A DNA stretch of 64,000 nucleotides from Halichondria panicea (taxonomy: Eukaryota > Porifera > Demospongiae > Suberitida > Halichondriidae), in NCBI RefSeq assembly GCF_963675165.1, contig NC_087379.1:2918201-2982200 (forward strand), written 5' to 3'. Under the pieces are notes generated by a model, which did no database searches, had not been told where the DNA came from, and saw only the letters and a list, made by a program, of their open reading frames with translations. Shown here in pieces: positions 34,421 to 47,300 of this stretch (position 1 is its first letter; each line of letters starts with the position of its first letter). The translations under genes were made by a program, and so were the position numbers.

Positions 34421-34773
34421 GCTTCAAGTATAGTGAATAGTGAATTATACTGAACAGTAACTTCAATCCAACTGTATAGATAGATAGAGCTTAGAGCTGA
34501 GTGTTTGATTGATATATATAATCACGTGTGAAGTTTCTATATCATCAAGTGTAACAGTATATATACGCCCTTGAATGCTTGATAGTCTACAGACATTTGC
34601 CATGACATTGTATATATTATTAATTAATCTACTCCATCTTGGGAATTGACATTCCTGAATTGTATGCATAATAATGTGATTGCAAGATATACCAATCACA
34701 ACTGTATAAATAAAATACCAGGTCCTGTAGTATATCAGGAGTGCTTGGTATAATAATACATAGGGAAATATTA

Positions 34774-37290
34774 TCAAAGTTTTGATTTTTTAGTCCTGAA
34801 CGATGTGAGATCAAAGGACAGTGGTTTGTTGAGTGTTAGTTCAGTCAGCAATAGTCCAACAACTGGAGCAATCATGGCTCCGTTTCCTAAATGCATGAAG
34901 GACATTTATGGTAGCTGTGGGACATGCACTGATATACAAGAGATAAATTGATACTACGTATAATTAAAACAATAGGCTACAGTACAACCCGGTAGTATAT
35001 AAGGAAATCACCTGACATGCCAGCTGCAAACACAATGTTTGGATATAAAGGTACATGGTCGATAATGGGAATTCTGCCATCAGTCATCTGCGCAAAAAAA
35101 AGTAATTGACCCACTGACCAAATAGAATATACATTTTACAGAGTAAATTTTTTTACTGCAACAAATCTTACAGAGTAGACACAAGGCTCAAAGATGGCTG
35201 GTGTTGTAGCGACTCCTCTGAGGTAAGTTTTGATGAACTGGACCACCTTCTCCACTGACTCTGGTCCAGCCCCTCCCTCATCACGATTATCAACCTCTAT
35301 ATCACGATACGTGCGATGGTATACCTGCATGGCAATTAACTATATAACCGTCAGGGTGATGGAAAGTCTAGTTACCTTTAACAAGCCAGGGTATTCAATT
35401 TCAGGAAAAATGTAAAAGTGCTCTTTGCCATCCTCAAATGCCACACAAGGAAACACCTCAGGCTTAAAATGTTTAGGATTCTCCACCTTCCAGTAGAACA
35501 CCTCAGCTCTTAATGTCTGCAAAACCATAAGTACACGTAAATTTAAAGAGGGTAATTTGGTAAAAATTGGCAACATGTATGTGTTGAGCTCTTATCTTGG
35601 TGTAGAGGGATTCTAGACAGGCTAGACAAATTAGCTAGAGACAGGCTCCTAGCTATAGGCAACAATAACTAGTTACAGACCATTTGACTTCACAGTGTAG
35701 CTTAACCAAATTCTTAGATTGAGAAGCATAACATCAACTGACAATACAGGGTAAAACGAAGTTAAAGTGAAGTGAGGCAAAAAAGGTAAACAAAACCTTA
35801 AATACGTGGAGCGGGGGGGGGGGGGCAGAGGCTCGTACAACAACAAAGGGAGGAAGTGGAGCATTTAACAATGAGAATTGCGTGATATCAACATCAACAT
35901 AAATCATGGTTAAGGTAGTAGTAAATATTATGTAACATAAGGTGTTAAGGTACATTGAGCGTGAACAATATGAGAGCTTTTGGAGAAACAAGCCCTGTGA
36001 GCACCTTGATAGGCAATTGCACCCCGAGCTTGCTGATGAGTTTGGGGGCCCAGGCCCCTGCAGTGATGACCACCTTCCGTGAGATGAAGTCACCCTTGTT
36101 AGTTCTCACAATCACCCTGTCTCCAGGAACAATGTCCGTCACACAGTGGTTGTCAAGCAGCACACCACCTCCGCGCATAAACAGTTTCTACAACAGTAAT
36201 TCTACAACAGTAACACACTAGGTTAACCTTATAGGGTACTGTTTAAGTATTTTGTTGTAATATACATTTACCTGATATTGAGTCACAACCTTAACAATGT
36301 TAATGATCATCATGTCTGGTTCCAAAACCCCAATAAAATCATCAGGCAGACACAGTTGTGAATTGTAGCGTTGGTTGACCTGCAAAGAGAATGAAGGCTT
36401 AGCTAAGTAACAGACAAACGTACCTGTTTGGCTGACAAGATGGGTTTAGTGATGCCATTTCTCAGCAGATTACTGGCCGCAATTTTTAATTCCGTGTTAG
36501 TCTTAGACCCAATATACAAGTGATCTGATGGGCTGGAGCAAACTTCTTAATGCAATAAGTTTAGCAATGGCAACTGCCAATAGGCTATTAGTAAGTTAGT
36601 CATCAATACACTGAATTGTTAGTGTACCAGTATATTTCTTTTCCACTCTCACTCTGTAACTCGTCAAACATGCCAAGTGAGACGGTAACCATTTTAGAGA
36701 ATACCCTCAGATTATTTGGAGCCAATGCTTTTCTGAGCAGTCTTGATTCGCCGTGAGAGCTACCTCTAGTGTGCAGAGCATGGAACTGCAGCAGCAAACA
36801 CATACAAATATTTTAGAGAATTGGAGATCATGAACTGCCTCCCCAATACACTACAAAAGTCATGTGGTGTATGATAATGCTCATAATAATCATTATGGAT
36901 AGACTGTGGGATTCAGCACCAGGTCCGCGTCTAGGTTCTAGGTCTGAATACCGTATAGAGGGTATATTTCGAGGGTATAAATTTTCGCGGAAATGCCATG
37001 CTTTTAATTTTCATGGAATAGCAGCCTTTTTTGCAGCATGCATGCGATATTAAATTTGCAGTTATAAATGTTCGCGGTACATGCTTAATCCGCGAAAACC
37101 ACGAATATTTATATACCCTCGAAATAAATTATACTACCCTCTAGATCTATACGGTATGCATTGATTTAAAATGTGAAATGTGGTCTACCTGCTCCAGAAG
37201 CAGCACTCTCCTGATTCCATTCTTGATGAGCTGGTATGCAGTAGAGCTTCCCTCCACTCCTGCTCCCACTACTATCACATCATAGTCCAT
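34774..37290 (-). CDS. PIPOX: Peroxisomal sarcosine oxidase / pipecolate oxidase (PIPOX)
   Basis: A monomeric FAD-dependent amine oxidase that oxidises sarcosine or pipecolate, releasing H2O2 in peroxisomes. Exons: 37290-37189, 36785 to about 36622, about 36542-36424, 36379-36272, 36187-36005, 35516-35376, 35324-35172, 35087-35012, 34886-34774. The N-terminal Rossmann motif is [20 protein letters not shown], followed by [16 protein letters not shown], the FAD-binding [51 protein letters not shown] and [16 protein letters not shown]. The protein ends KKSKL-stop, a canonical peroxisomal type 1 signal. All junctions are in phase except exon 2 to exon 3, where no GT donor in the right phase was found. 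A tiny exon, a non-canonical donor or a lesion is possible there. Length and order otherwise match the family (~390 residues). Confidence 0.9.
36949..37156. mobile_element. 208-bp MITE in PIPOX intron 1
   Basis: It starts TACCGTATAGAGGGTATATT and ends with the inverted CTCTAGATCTATACGGTA. The interior has TTTTTTGCAGCATGCATGC and CGCGAAAACCACGAATATT, shared in inverse orientation with 3,140-3,286 and 15,566-15,712. Confidence 0.75.
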
Positions 37291-37554
37291 GCCACCTAGT
37301 TTCTTTGCCTATAGCTAGCCTGTATAATTATATAGGCAATGTTGATATTTGAGACATAATTAATGGCTATAACTAAGCCCCACCCACCATTCATAATGTG
37401 CTAAGCAAAATTAATTACAAATTATAGTGCATGCATCACTTCACACTTCGTTGAGAGCAAAAATGTCATTTCTGTTCCTATATACCAAGACAACATCTTT
37501 TGAATGTGATTAGCATACTCATGATAGTTATACATGTGTACACCATAAAGTATT

Positions 37555-40340
37555 TCAGTTTGAGGCACTTTCTATAGTCTTGACCGCCATTTCCAAAGCT
37601 CCCTCGTACGTGAGGTTGCCCCCAATGAACCCACTGGAGTGAACGAATACACAGCCTGGGATACCACTCACACTAGACAGCTCCTCGTCTCGCAGACCAC
37701 GCCAGGCAGTGTGAAGAGAAAGTCTGGGAAAATTATAAGCAGTGGTTAAATGCTAATTTAAAGCATGTATATACTGTAAACAGTATTGTAGTTAGATCCT
37801 CCTCACCTATTTTCAAATCCAGATTCATGTAGAGGTACTGCCTATGAGGGGTGAGAGATCAACGAATGACATGTGACCTTCTAGCAGCAATTCATGCAAC
37901 AAGGAAAGAAGGTAGTTGCTGGTATAATAAATGTCAGGTCCTGTAGAAGTACAGATGCCTAGATTATGATCGGAAGAATTACAATCAACTTATGCTGTTT
38001 TTATTTCTATATACATATTCAGCGCTCAACATCTTCATCATACACCCTCCACTACATGTGCTGTACACGTGCTCGATCCTGTTAGCTAATTAATCAATGG
38101 AAAGGTGATCAGTTAAAGTCTATTTACGTTGAGTTCGGCCCCGGAAGTTATGCGGTCTTTTAGCTGGTTGGAGCCTATCAGCTCTACAGCATAATCATAG
38201 ATAGAAGCGCGCTTTTGAAACTTTGTGAAGTATAACAAGTTATGACAACTTTATGAAGTCGAACTCAACACACACGGACTTTAGATAGCCTAGCTAAATC
38301 TAAGTATCACGTACAGCAGACTAACATCACAAACCCCACAGCCTATGCTGATTGTGCACCACAAGTCTCTACACGAAGTTTGACCAGCCTATTTTCGCCA
38401 TACAAAAGTAACTGCCCGCGAGTCTATCTAAAAAGTATTCAGAGCACCCCCTGGCTCACCTGTACCCTCCATTTGTCCGAGTCTCCCTCCTTGTAGAGCA
38501 TAAACTTTGCACTCTCCGAGAGGCCGAGAGTTCTCTCCAGCTCAAACAGGTGCTCCTTCCAGGGACATGCCTCTTCCAGTTTCAACACTGCACCACTCGA
38601 GTGTACCTGCAGACAGGAGCATGCAGTGCAAAATAACGAATAATCCATAGTCAGGGTAAAAGGTCTTAATCAAAATCTGCTTCCAGAGGACTCTACCTCC
38701 AATCCTGTGAATGTTCATTCCGGTTGGAGGCACCAAAGGAAGCTAGTAGATAAGTCGTCTTTAACCGTAAGACCTTTGACCCTGACTATACTCCTCCGTT
38801 TACAATCATAAATTGAATTGCTCCTTTAATTACCACTATTGGATGCATGAGTTAGGATTCCGTACCTCTAATCGTTTCTCGATGGCGCTCCTGACGTTTA
38901 TCCGGGCAGGTAGCCACACATTCTGCAGTCCCTTCACACACTGCTCAAACTCTCCTCCCACCAGCTTCATGGCACACTGGAACCTAGCCTGTGAAAGGGG
39001 GAGGGGTTAAGTACACCACTCGTTACGACATTGCGCTGAAACGAAGGAACACATCCAAACAGCTAGCAATGGAACCACCTCAGATAAATTTAGGACTGCA
39101 TTAAGAAAGGACACTGCATCTTACAACAGATACTGGTGCATTCACGTATTAAAAGCATTGGAGCAACATAGATAAAGTGAAAAAGCGCAAATACTCACAC
39201 ATTACCGGGGAGCCCGGGGGGGAGGGGCGTACGTGCTTCACTAAACACTACAATACACCTACTGGTAGCCTCTAAACATGCTCTACCATGCTCCCAGTTT
39301 ACATACATCAGCGTCTTTGTTTGTATCATTCCAGGCTGGATTGAGACGTCCCACTCTGCTACCAATGGTACTGGTCACTTTGTACCTGTAAGGAAAATAC
39401 AACGATAATTATGATAAAGTACCGTATTACTAGAATATTTTGCGGGTGAAAAACCTTTGCGAATGAGCTAAATCAGCAGAAAATTTGATCCTTTGGGATC
39501 TAACTATTGCGTTCTGGCAAGGATCGTGTGTATTTACTAGTAATAATTTGGGTTTTACGGATTTTATTGTTGCGAATTGATCAACCTTCGCAAAATTCGC
39601 AAATGTTTGATTCTCGCAAAACATTCTAGTAATACGGTACATACAATACAGTGATGAAAGAAATGATGAGGAGCCTTGCACACTAGTAGCTAGTCTGCCT
39701 GTAAAACGTTGACAATTAAGCCTAAGCCTTGCAAAAATGGTGTGAAGAAATCTCAAAGGGATCTGCCTGCCTACACTGGTCGAACCACCCCAAGATACAT
39801 TGATTTAAACTGGCAGAACCCTGATCATCCATCCCGTGTGGCCCCATAAGAAAACCTGTAAGCCACACTAGCAGCCACGTCCAGGGTGTCATACAGGATT
39901 TTGAAGTAGAGGGGGGAAATAGAAAAGTAACCAGAACATTTTGCTAAAAAAAAGGTCAACTGTTATTTCAATACCCTGTTATAGTATGTAAAATTGCCAG
40001 CTATGGACACTCAGTCATACAACTAGAACCTGAATGCAAAAAAAGGGTGGATATCCCCCTTTCCCCCTGACGTCAATAGTCGTATATAAAACGGGTGTTA
40101 CATGTGTATAGCCACAACACAGCGGAAGTACATTACTGTAAGACATGACCAGTGTTTTTGCAACCTAAAAAATGTCTGTATTTTTCTCACTTCGTTACCT
40201 CGGTGCTCCGTCTCTATCGCTGATACGTTGTCCACGGCATCCACCTCCTCTACATTACAAAGCTGGAGTATGCATTATTGTAGAGTTCCTCTATCAGCTG
40301 ATTGTCCGACTGAAGGCCTGGGCCTGGGGAGGGTAAAGGT
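37555..40340 (-). pseudogene. MYG1: MYG1 partial pseudogene (exons 4-9)
   Basis: Exons equivalent to 4-9 of the complete gene are present, including [41 protein letters not shown] and [18 protein letters not shown] to the SASN-stop at 37,555. Exons 1-3, with the metal-binding HNGAFHCDE and DHHQR motifs, are absent. The exon 4 equivalent (about 40,190-40,335) has a 5-base insertion (ATTAC near 40,254) and a 1-base loss near 40,226, so it is frameshifted. The upstream sequence to 41,318 shows no replacement first exon. It is therefore most likely a dead 5'-truncated duplicate, although exons 5-9 still look intact. Confidence 0.85.
39420..39639. mobile_element. 220-bp MITE in MYG1 intron (copy 1)
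   Basis: Terminal inverted repeats start TACCGTATTACTAGAATATT and end ACATTCTAGTAATACGGTA. The interior GCGTTCTGGCAAGGATCGTG is shared with 27,010-27,202. The duplicate is at 52,010-52,229, so insertion predates the MYG1 duplication. Confidence 0.8.
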
Positions 40341-40395
40341 CATCAATATCTCTGATAGGCCAAAACAAAATTAATGCTAGTGTGCCTGTAGGCAG

Positions 40396-41318
40396 TGAAA
40401 CAAAATAGAGGGTACATGTTGTTACACACTGTCAGTTTCCATCAAACATTTTCTTGTCGCGAATTGTACATTTGAGAGTTTAATACCGCTCAACTTTGTA
40501 CTCGAAGTGCATTTTTTGATTGTAATGTGTGCATAGCATGCTACTACCATTGACTAATATTTGTTCTTTGTAGTATAATTATAACCAAACTGACAATTCA
40601 AGTGCCGAGTTTCAGCGATGCATAATAGTGATGTTATTCTGTTCCATCTGTCCACGATTCCAGAAGAGTCAGTGGGCGACTGTCATCTGTATTTGTAGAA
40701 TTGTGCACACAAAAAACTAACTTCCTTCACCCCCTTTCTAATGTTCTGTTTGATTTTTATAGTGCTTATATTTTCTTGCTGCATTAATTATCAGAAGCTT
40801 TTGAATATCTACGTGTACCAAGTATAGATGCCATGGCCTTTGGATTTGGTTGAGATGAGATGATAGGAGACTAACAAGGTCTTCAACCTATCCCTCAAGT
40901 CATAGTAGATTAGGCCTTGTGCTTGTGCTATAATCCCTTTGTCCACTGCCCGGCCATGCATGCAGCTCGGATGCAGAGTAAATTAAGCACATGGTAAAAC
41001 AATGGTGTGTCAGCAAAAAGAAGGACTTTGACCTCAAATAATGGCAGCAATGCGGAGGGCTAGGGAGCCGGAGGTTGATCTGAAACAAGTATGCAATTAA
41101 CAGTGGCCTTATTTCTCGAGATATTACAACAAGTTTGGGAGTATGTATAATTATATAGCAATCAATAATCGGTGAGTATTAGTGTGCACATGCACAAACC
41201 CTGTAATTGCCGTAAAATTCCCTAAAAACAATAGCTGTGGGGTTTCTATAGTAATGGATATTAATTACGCATATTTATTGTCACCCCAGAAAATTATAAA
41301 GTTTAGGTATATAAACAC
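40396..41318. other. No gene recognised
   Basis: This is sequence between the MYG1 pseudogene and the Kelch exon. I see no frame with family motifs and no clear repeat with a partner elsewhere in the window. Confidence 0.5.
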
Positions 41319-44300
41319 TCAAGAAACAGTTGTTGTGATACTTATTCTATACACAGTTGATAGTTTAGTTTTGTTCCATCCTCCAATCACAAGGCACTCC
41401 GTGGTTGACAGTGACACAGTTGTAGCAAAGGCTACAGGATATGGTAGATCACCAACGTAGAGCCAGGAGTCCATCGAGGATGAGTAGGCGTACATCCTTT
41501 GAGTGGCTTTATTAGTAATCAGTCCACCAGCAGCAAAGATGGTGTTAGATATCGTTACAGGGGAGGGCCGGTAAAACGGTGTGTCGGATATTGTATTCCA
41601 GATGGAGTCGGCTTTGTTGGCACTCCCATCATCCTGTCGGTCTGCTGAGGTCAGCTTGTTGATTTGAGCAGCAAACACCTTGTTTAGATTCTTGCCGTCA
41701 TATCCCCCAACTAGGTACACTGTGTTGTTGTTCATGTAGACTATTCCTATTTGGTAACAACAAGCATATGGTAGTCTGTCTGTCTCGCTCCACTGGAAGG
41801 TGCCGATGTTGTAGATTTCAACATTATCAGTGTAGTAACCATAGCCCACTTCACCTCCTGCTACGATCAGATGTGTTGGGAGACTAACGACTGTCAATGA
41901 ACTCCTCGCTGTGGGCATGGGTGGGATCGTTCGTTTCCAGTTCCTTCCTTTGTTAAACACACGTACCACGTTGGATTTAGAGCGGGATGAATCTCTACCG
42001 CCAACTGCTACCAATTCACCGTTTACCTCTCCTAGACCAAACCATCGTACAGGAAGTCTGGGAAGAGTTGACCAGACGTTTTGTGGCGGATCATAACAGT
42101 GGACAGAGTAATTGCCATCATCGTCATCACAGTCTCCTCCACCATAGTAGACCTTGCCATTGATGGTTACCGCTAATCCACCAGACATTGCCACTGGAGT
42201 ACCAGAGCACTGACTGTAGGACACCCGAACCTGTAGGGACTGAAAAATACGGATAATCAATTTCTCGTGTGTTGCAGTTTGGAATGTAATGCTAATCTCA
42301 TGCATGTTGACAAGTATATTCCCAAAAAATTTGAGTATTCAGTCGCACACAAATAGAAATTATCATTCCAGTTTTTGTATTGGATTGGTGCTTGCATACT
42401 GTAAAAACGTAAAGCTATCAAGCCTCGAGGCCATCCCCTTTGGGACAACTTTCATTCTCAATACCGCAGCGTGAAATTTTCGATGAGCTTATTTTCACTG
42501 TTTTCGTGGGTTAGCAATAATCCTACACGAAAATTAACAAAAATAATTCTTTAAATTATCTGCTAATAACGTGCAAAGATTGTAGGCGTGGCTTCCGGTA
42601 AACAGTCAATGAAATGCTTTTAGAGGCCATTCCAAAAAATTTAACAGTCTCGAAAATTTCGCACTATATAATACCATAGATTGAAGAGTTAGAGGGATTG
42701 GAAACGGTTGGTACCCTCGAGTAATATCCGCGCTACACTGCGGTTTAATTGAGGCCATCACAACAATACCTATATTACACACAGTGCATAATCAACTGCT
42801 GTCCGTGCAACTCACTTATATTTCAAGGTGTATACCTAAGTGTAGTAGTTATACCTCGGTGCGCATGTGCAAGCGAGGTATACGGTAATGTGTTTGTGCA
42901 TGTGTGCAGGGGCGAATCTAGCAAATAGCAGAGGGTACTCAGCACCCCTCTGACCTTACAGTGGTTGATCCATAGACATGCATAACTGAATGGGAGGCTG
43001 AAGCAGCTACCTTGCAAGTTTTTCCTTTCGCTTTCATATTCACTTATCACTTATTTATACTTTTAGCTCTACTAATTCTACAGTAGTCTCTCGTTAATCC
43101 GGTCACCCTTTGGGCAAGCCAGAATAGCGAGGTGGCTGTATTTCGGGAAATAGCCGCGGCTTAAAAACGACATTACCTCAAATCTAATTACTACTTTTGC
43201 GGTTTTTGTCTCAAGGATAATGAAGCATAATGAATCATCCCCTGATCTCTATTTAAGTGTAATCCTGCCAAACCACACCCAAAACGTCAGATCCAGCTGT
43301 AATAAACGTTGAAAACCTAGTTTGAGACAGCCAGCACTGGCCAGTATATACGGAATAGTGAGTGGCCGTACTTTAGGGTGAGTTTTGTGCAGTAAACATA
43401 TAGCTAACAATCTGTGCCAAACCAAATGGCCGGTATATCGAGGTGGCCGTATTTCAGAGAGCCGAAATAGCGAGAGTCTACTGTATTCACTAAAAGGCTC
43501 TAAACCTCAGGCAAAATCTAATGTTCCAATGCGCATGCTGACTGTTTCACTGAAGTGACGACCTTTTTTTAAGGTAAAATGCAGAGTCCGTCCCGCTTGA
43601 GCCCTGCCTTGCCACTGGAACCCACCTGACAAGAATCTTAGATCCGCCACTGGTGTGTCGATGCAGCCATTACTTGAACTCGTTTTTAACAACAATCATG
43701 GTTGATCATTACCCACTCTTCAAGTTTGCATGCAGTAAAACAGTAAAAAAAGTAGCAGTAAATTAATGATAATTATAACGTGCGTAGCTTTACACCTCCA
43801 CCGAGGCATCAGCAATTTCATTATAACCAGCACGCTTACACGCTACATGTTCCATTAACTCTTGGGAACTTGTCTCTTTTTACTGGGTGTGGTCAAGAAC
43901 TACACGTGTTATAAATTGTTGAAAGAGATGACGTCTTGAGGAAACACAATTTTCTTATATTGAGAGAGTTCACAAGCAATCTGTAGCATGCCCTCTTTTC
44001 TCTTTGAAGGCCGGTGAAGGAGGCTAGGGAGGTCTTGGAAATGATGATTTATATGGATAGCAGGAGAGTAGTTAGAATATAGAATGCGAAAGGTAAGAGA
44101 GCAGCACTATGGTTTACAGGACTCGGTTTTGGACTAGAAATCAGAGTGGTCTTGACTGGCAAAGGGTGTCAAAAATATAAATAAGGTGGCACATTCCCAG
44201 AGACATGCACAAATCCTAAAATTCCTAAAAACAAGTTATGGTCAAGTTTTGGGAATTATACCATGGCTTCTGGTGAAGATTGATAGGTGCACATGCAATG

Positions 44301-47300
44301 CATGTGCATGTGTCTCCTGATTTGTGTGAAGGTCAGGTGAAGATTATAGGCCCTGATAAATTATGCTTGGAATAAAGTTTAGTGTAAATTGGCTAATCAA
44401 TAGGTGTATCGTAACAGAAATTCTTATGCTGCAACATTAGTTTTATGCTACATAGATACACTGTTCATAGTATATACAAGCTACTGGTACCAAGCATATC
44501 TGCGTGTGTATTGTTTATCCAATACACACGCAGATATCCTTGGTACAACTATTACATACCTGGTAAAAATGTTGCTTTTAAGCAACATTTTTACCAGGTT
44601 ACGCCCTATGAACGAGGCTATTAAAATAGCCTCGTTCATAGGGCGTAACGTGGATAGTTTTCGACGTTGCAGATTTGATGTAAAAGCATCACATGCACCA
44701 CTCCGTTTTCTAATCCCTCTAACTCTTCAATCTATGACGGTATATGTCAAAATTTCCTTGGCACTCAATTGAAACAGTAAACTTTGGACTTGGCACGTGG
44801 CAATAACAAGACAGTATCATACTATTTTGTTCACCCAGTTTTATAAAAGATTTTTAGGTAGGGGGGGAATGATGACGGCCGTAGGCCGCTGAAAATTTGG
44901 GGGGTCCGATATAATTATGTAATCTCCTGTCTGAACTGTATTATATGTGCTAGATAAAAATGGATTTTTTCTCAACTAATACTGACTGATACATGTAATT
45001 ATCCCTTCACTGTAAAAACACCACAATTTGGTATGACATCATTAAAGGGAAGGTACTATTTTTTTGCCTTAAATGTTGTTTGTGGGGTATAAAATAACCC
45101 TGAGACAAATTTGTTTTTCTGAAAATGACTTTTCAGAAAATGACTTTTCAGAGAAACAGGACTGTAGAAACACAATTTCAGGCTTAAAATTTTACTTCCT
45201 GTTGTGGTAAAATATGGACGCGGTCAAACGTGATGTAAGAGTAGGCATTTGTGCTGCATGCAAAATGGTATTCTGAGTTGAGTGTGTCGCAACTGGTTGC
45301 TCCAATAGATCTAGCAGTCATACAGTTCTCTCAGTTGAAATAAGAGTGGTCCTATGTACCAGAGCTCACTGGAAATAGAATCCATTTTGTGTACAGTGAA
45401 CACTCACAGATATATTGACCTCCCTTGCTCAGTTTGGGATCCAAAAGAGGAAGAAGCTAAAGTCTGAGGTCTGGAGCCATTCTAAATGTTTTCTATAAGG
45501 CAGTAATTCAGATATAAAACTGCCATGTTGTCCTGTAAAAAGAGAGGCCCTGAGATCAGAGTCATGGATGAAGAGAGAGCCCAAGAGAAGTGCCATATAG
45601 AAAAGCGAGAACGGAGACAGGTAATAGCTTCTTTTTTTGTTCAATCATATATAATAATAATAATACCTTGCTGCAGTTAGATACTTGATGCTTTACAAGA
45701 GACAACCTCTCTATACCATGACTCCTGCATGTATAGACCCGGCATGCAGCTGAGCCTCCTGATCAGACTACATGCATGCAGTACCTCTCTTACTATTTTC
45801 ATATTGGAACCAACTTCAGCAATGTCATGCAAAGACAAGTAAACTGAACCAAAACTTAGACGTGTTAGTAATGTAAAGATTACCGACAGTAACTCAAATC
45901 CCATCTATAAGGATGTCGATATTCAGTGTGAACTGCTTGGACCCATGCACCCCCCCCTCTGTATGACACCCTGCCTAGTGGTACAGCCACCTCTGAATAA
46001 AGGCCAGGCACCCAGGTCCCCCAAATGAACAGTTTGTGTACAAAACCTCTCAACAAAGACTACCTCTGTATAAAGGCCAAAACATTGTTCCCCAAAGGTG
46101 TCCGTTATAGGGAATTCTACTGTACAACTGTAACATAAATAATTTATGTGTGATGAGCTCACGTGTGGTTTGCTCGTCAGGTAGCCTCTGGTTTTGGTAA
46201 GCTGGTCGTTCAAACTCCTAATGGTGGTTGCATTCTTCTGAAGGTGAGTGTCCTTGGAGGCAATGATCGAATCTTTGTGAGCAATAGTAGAGTTTTTGTT
46301 TGATTGCTCCTGTTCCAGATTTGTTTCCAGTTGATCGATTTTCGTAGTTTTAGATACAAGTTCGTTTTGACTGTAGTTAAAGTTAGCAATATGTTGCTCC
46401 ACCTCTTCAGTGAGTTGCTTACATCTAGTTTCTATCTCGGTAATTCTAGCATCTTTGGAAAGAATAAATGCATCTTTCGTATTATCAGTTGTTTCTTTAT
46501 CTTCAAGCTGACCTTTAAGATCTTCAATCTCCAGTTTGAACTGATCAGTTTCCAATGAGTGCACCAACTGCATACGCTCAGCAGTACTTCCACTTTTTTT
46601 CTCTTGTCGTCTTTTCTCCTCCGCCAGTGCCTCATTCTCTCCTGCTTTCTCCTGGATTGCCGAGTCCTTCCTCACAACCTCCTCCGCCAGTACCTCGATC
46701 TCTCTTGCTTTCTCCTCGATTGCCGAGTCCTTCCTCACAACCTCCTCCGCCAGTACCTCGATCTCTCTTGCTTTCTCCTCGATTGCTGAGTCCTTCCTCA
46801 CAACCTCCTCCGCCAGTACCTCGATCTCTCTTGCTTTCTCCCCGATCTCTTTTGCTTTCTCCCCGATCTCTTTTGCTTTCTCCTCAATTGCCGAGTCCTT
46901 CCTCACAACCTCCTCCTCAAGCTCCCTCTTCTCTGTCAGTAGGGTACTCACTCGCTGGAGCATATCCACTCTGTTCTCAAAGGATGGAGGGTGTTCGAGT
47001 ACCACACCCACCATGCGACTGACTATCTCCGCTGCTGTAGGCCTTTGCTGAGGATTGTTGCTGAGACAGCGCATGATGAGGTCCATCAGAGGGTGGTCTG
47101 GGATGATCATTAGAAGAAACTCTTCACGTCGTTCAGCTTCTGTCACTGGTATCAGACCATTGGGATTAGCAGGATTGATTCTGGTGGGACCAACCTTTGG
47201 TAGTGGCCACTCTGCTGTGAAGGTGTGAATCATCATGACCCCAAAGGAGAACACATCCACACTGGTGTTGTAGTGGGGGTCGGCAACCATCACTTCGGGG

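Larger units (their letters stand above)
37400..40395. repeat. Segmental duplication, MYG1 3' half (truncated copy)
   Basis: The sequence from about 37,430 to 40,390 recurs, with a few indels, at about 50,020-52,985. It includes MYG1 exons 4-9 and their introns, and a MITE. The left homology starts near GTGCATGCATCACTT and the right ends after GATAGGCCAAAA. Confidence 0.92.
42675..44737. repeat. 2-kb region bounded by ~33-bp inverted repeats
   Basis: The left arm CATAGATTGAAGAGTTAGAG-GGATTGGAAACGG (42,675-42,707) is complementary, with one or two mismatches, to the right arm ending at about 44,737. The GGATTGGAAAC core also ends the 30,892/31,808 pair. A 403-bp pogo-type MITE (43,081-43,483) and three hairpins (44,488-44,648) lie inside. 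No transposase frame is visible. It could be a non-autonomous DNA transposon with nested insertions. Confidence 0.6.

Noticed and set aside
39430-39756. Minus-strand 108-codon frame overlapping a MITE
   Set aside because: It consists mostly of the MITE and shows no MYG1 or other similarity.
45923-46160. Extension of the coiled-coil exon past 46,163
   Set aside because: The frame runs on by chance into the inserted TIR element. A good GT donor at 46,162 and phase agreement with the Kelch exon support splicing instead.
46555-47022. Plus-strand proline/serine-rich frame of 155 codons
   Set aside because: It is the antisense of the repeated coiled-coil coding sequence (63-bp repeats), not an independent gene.
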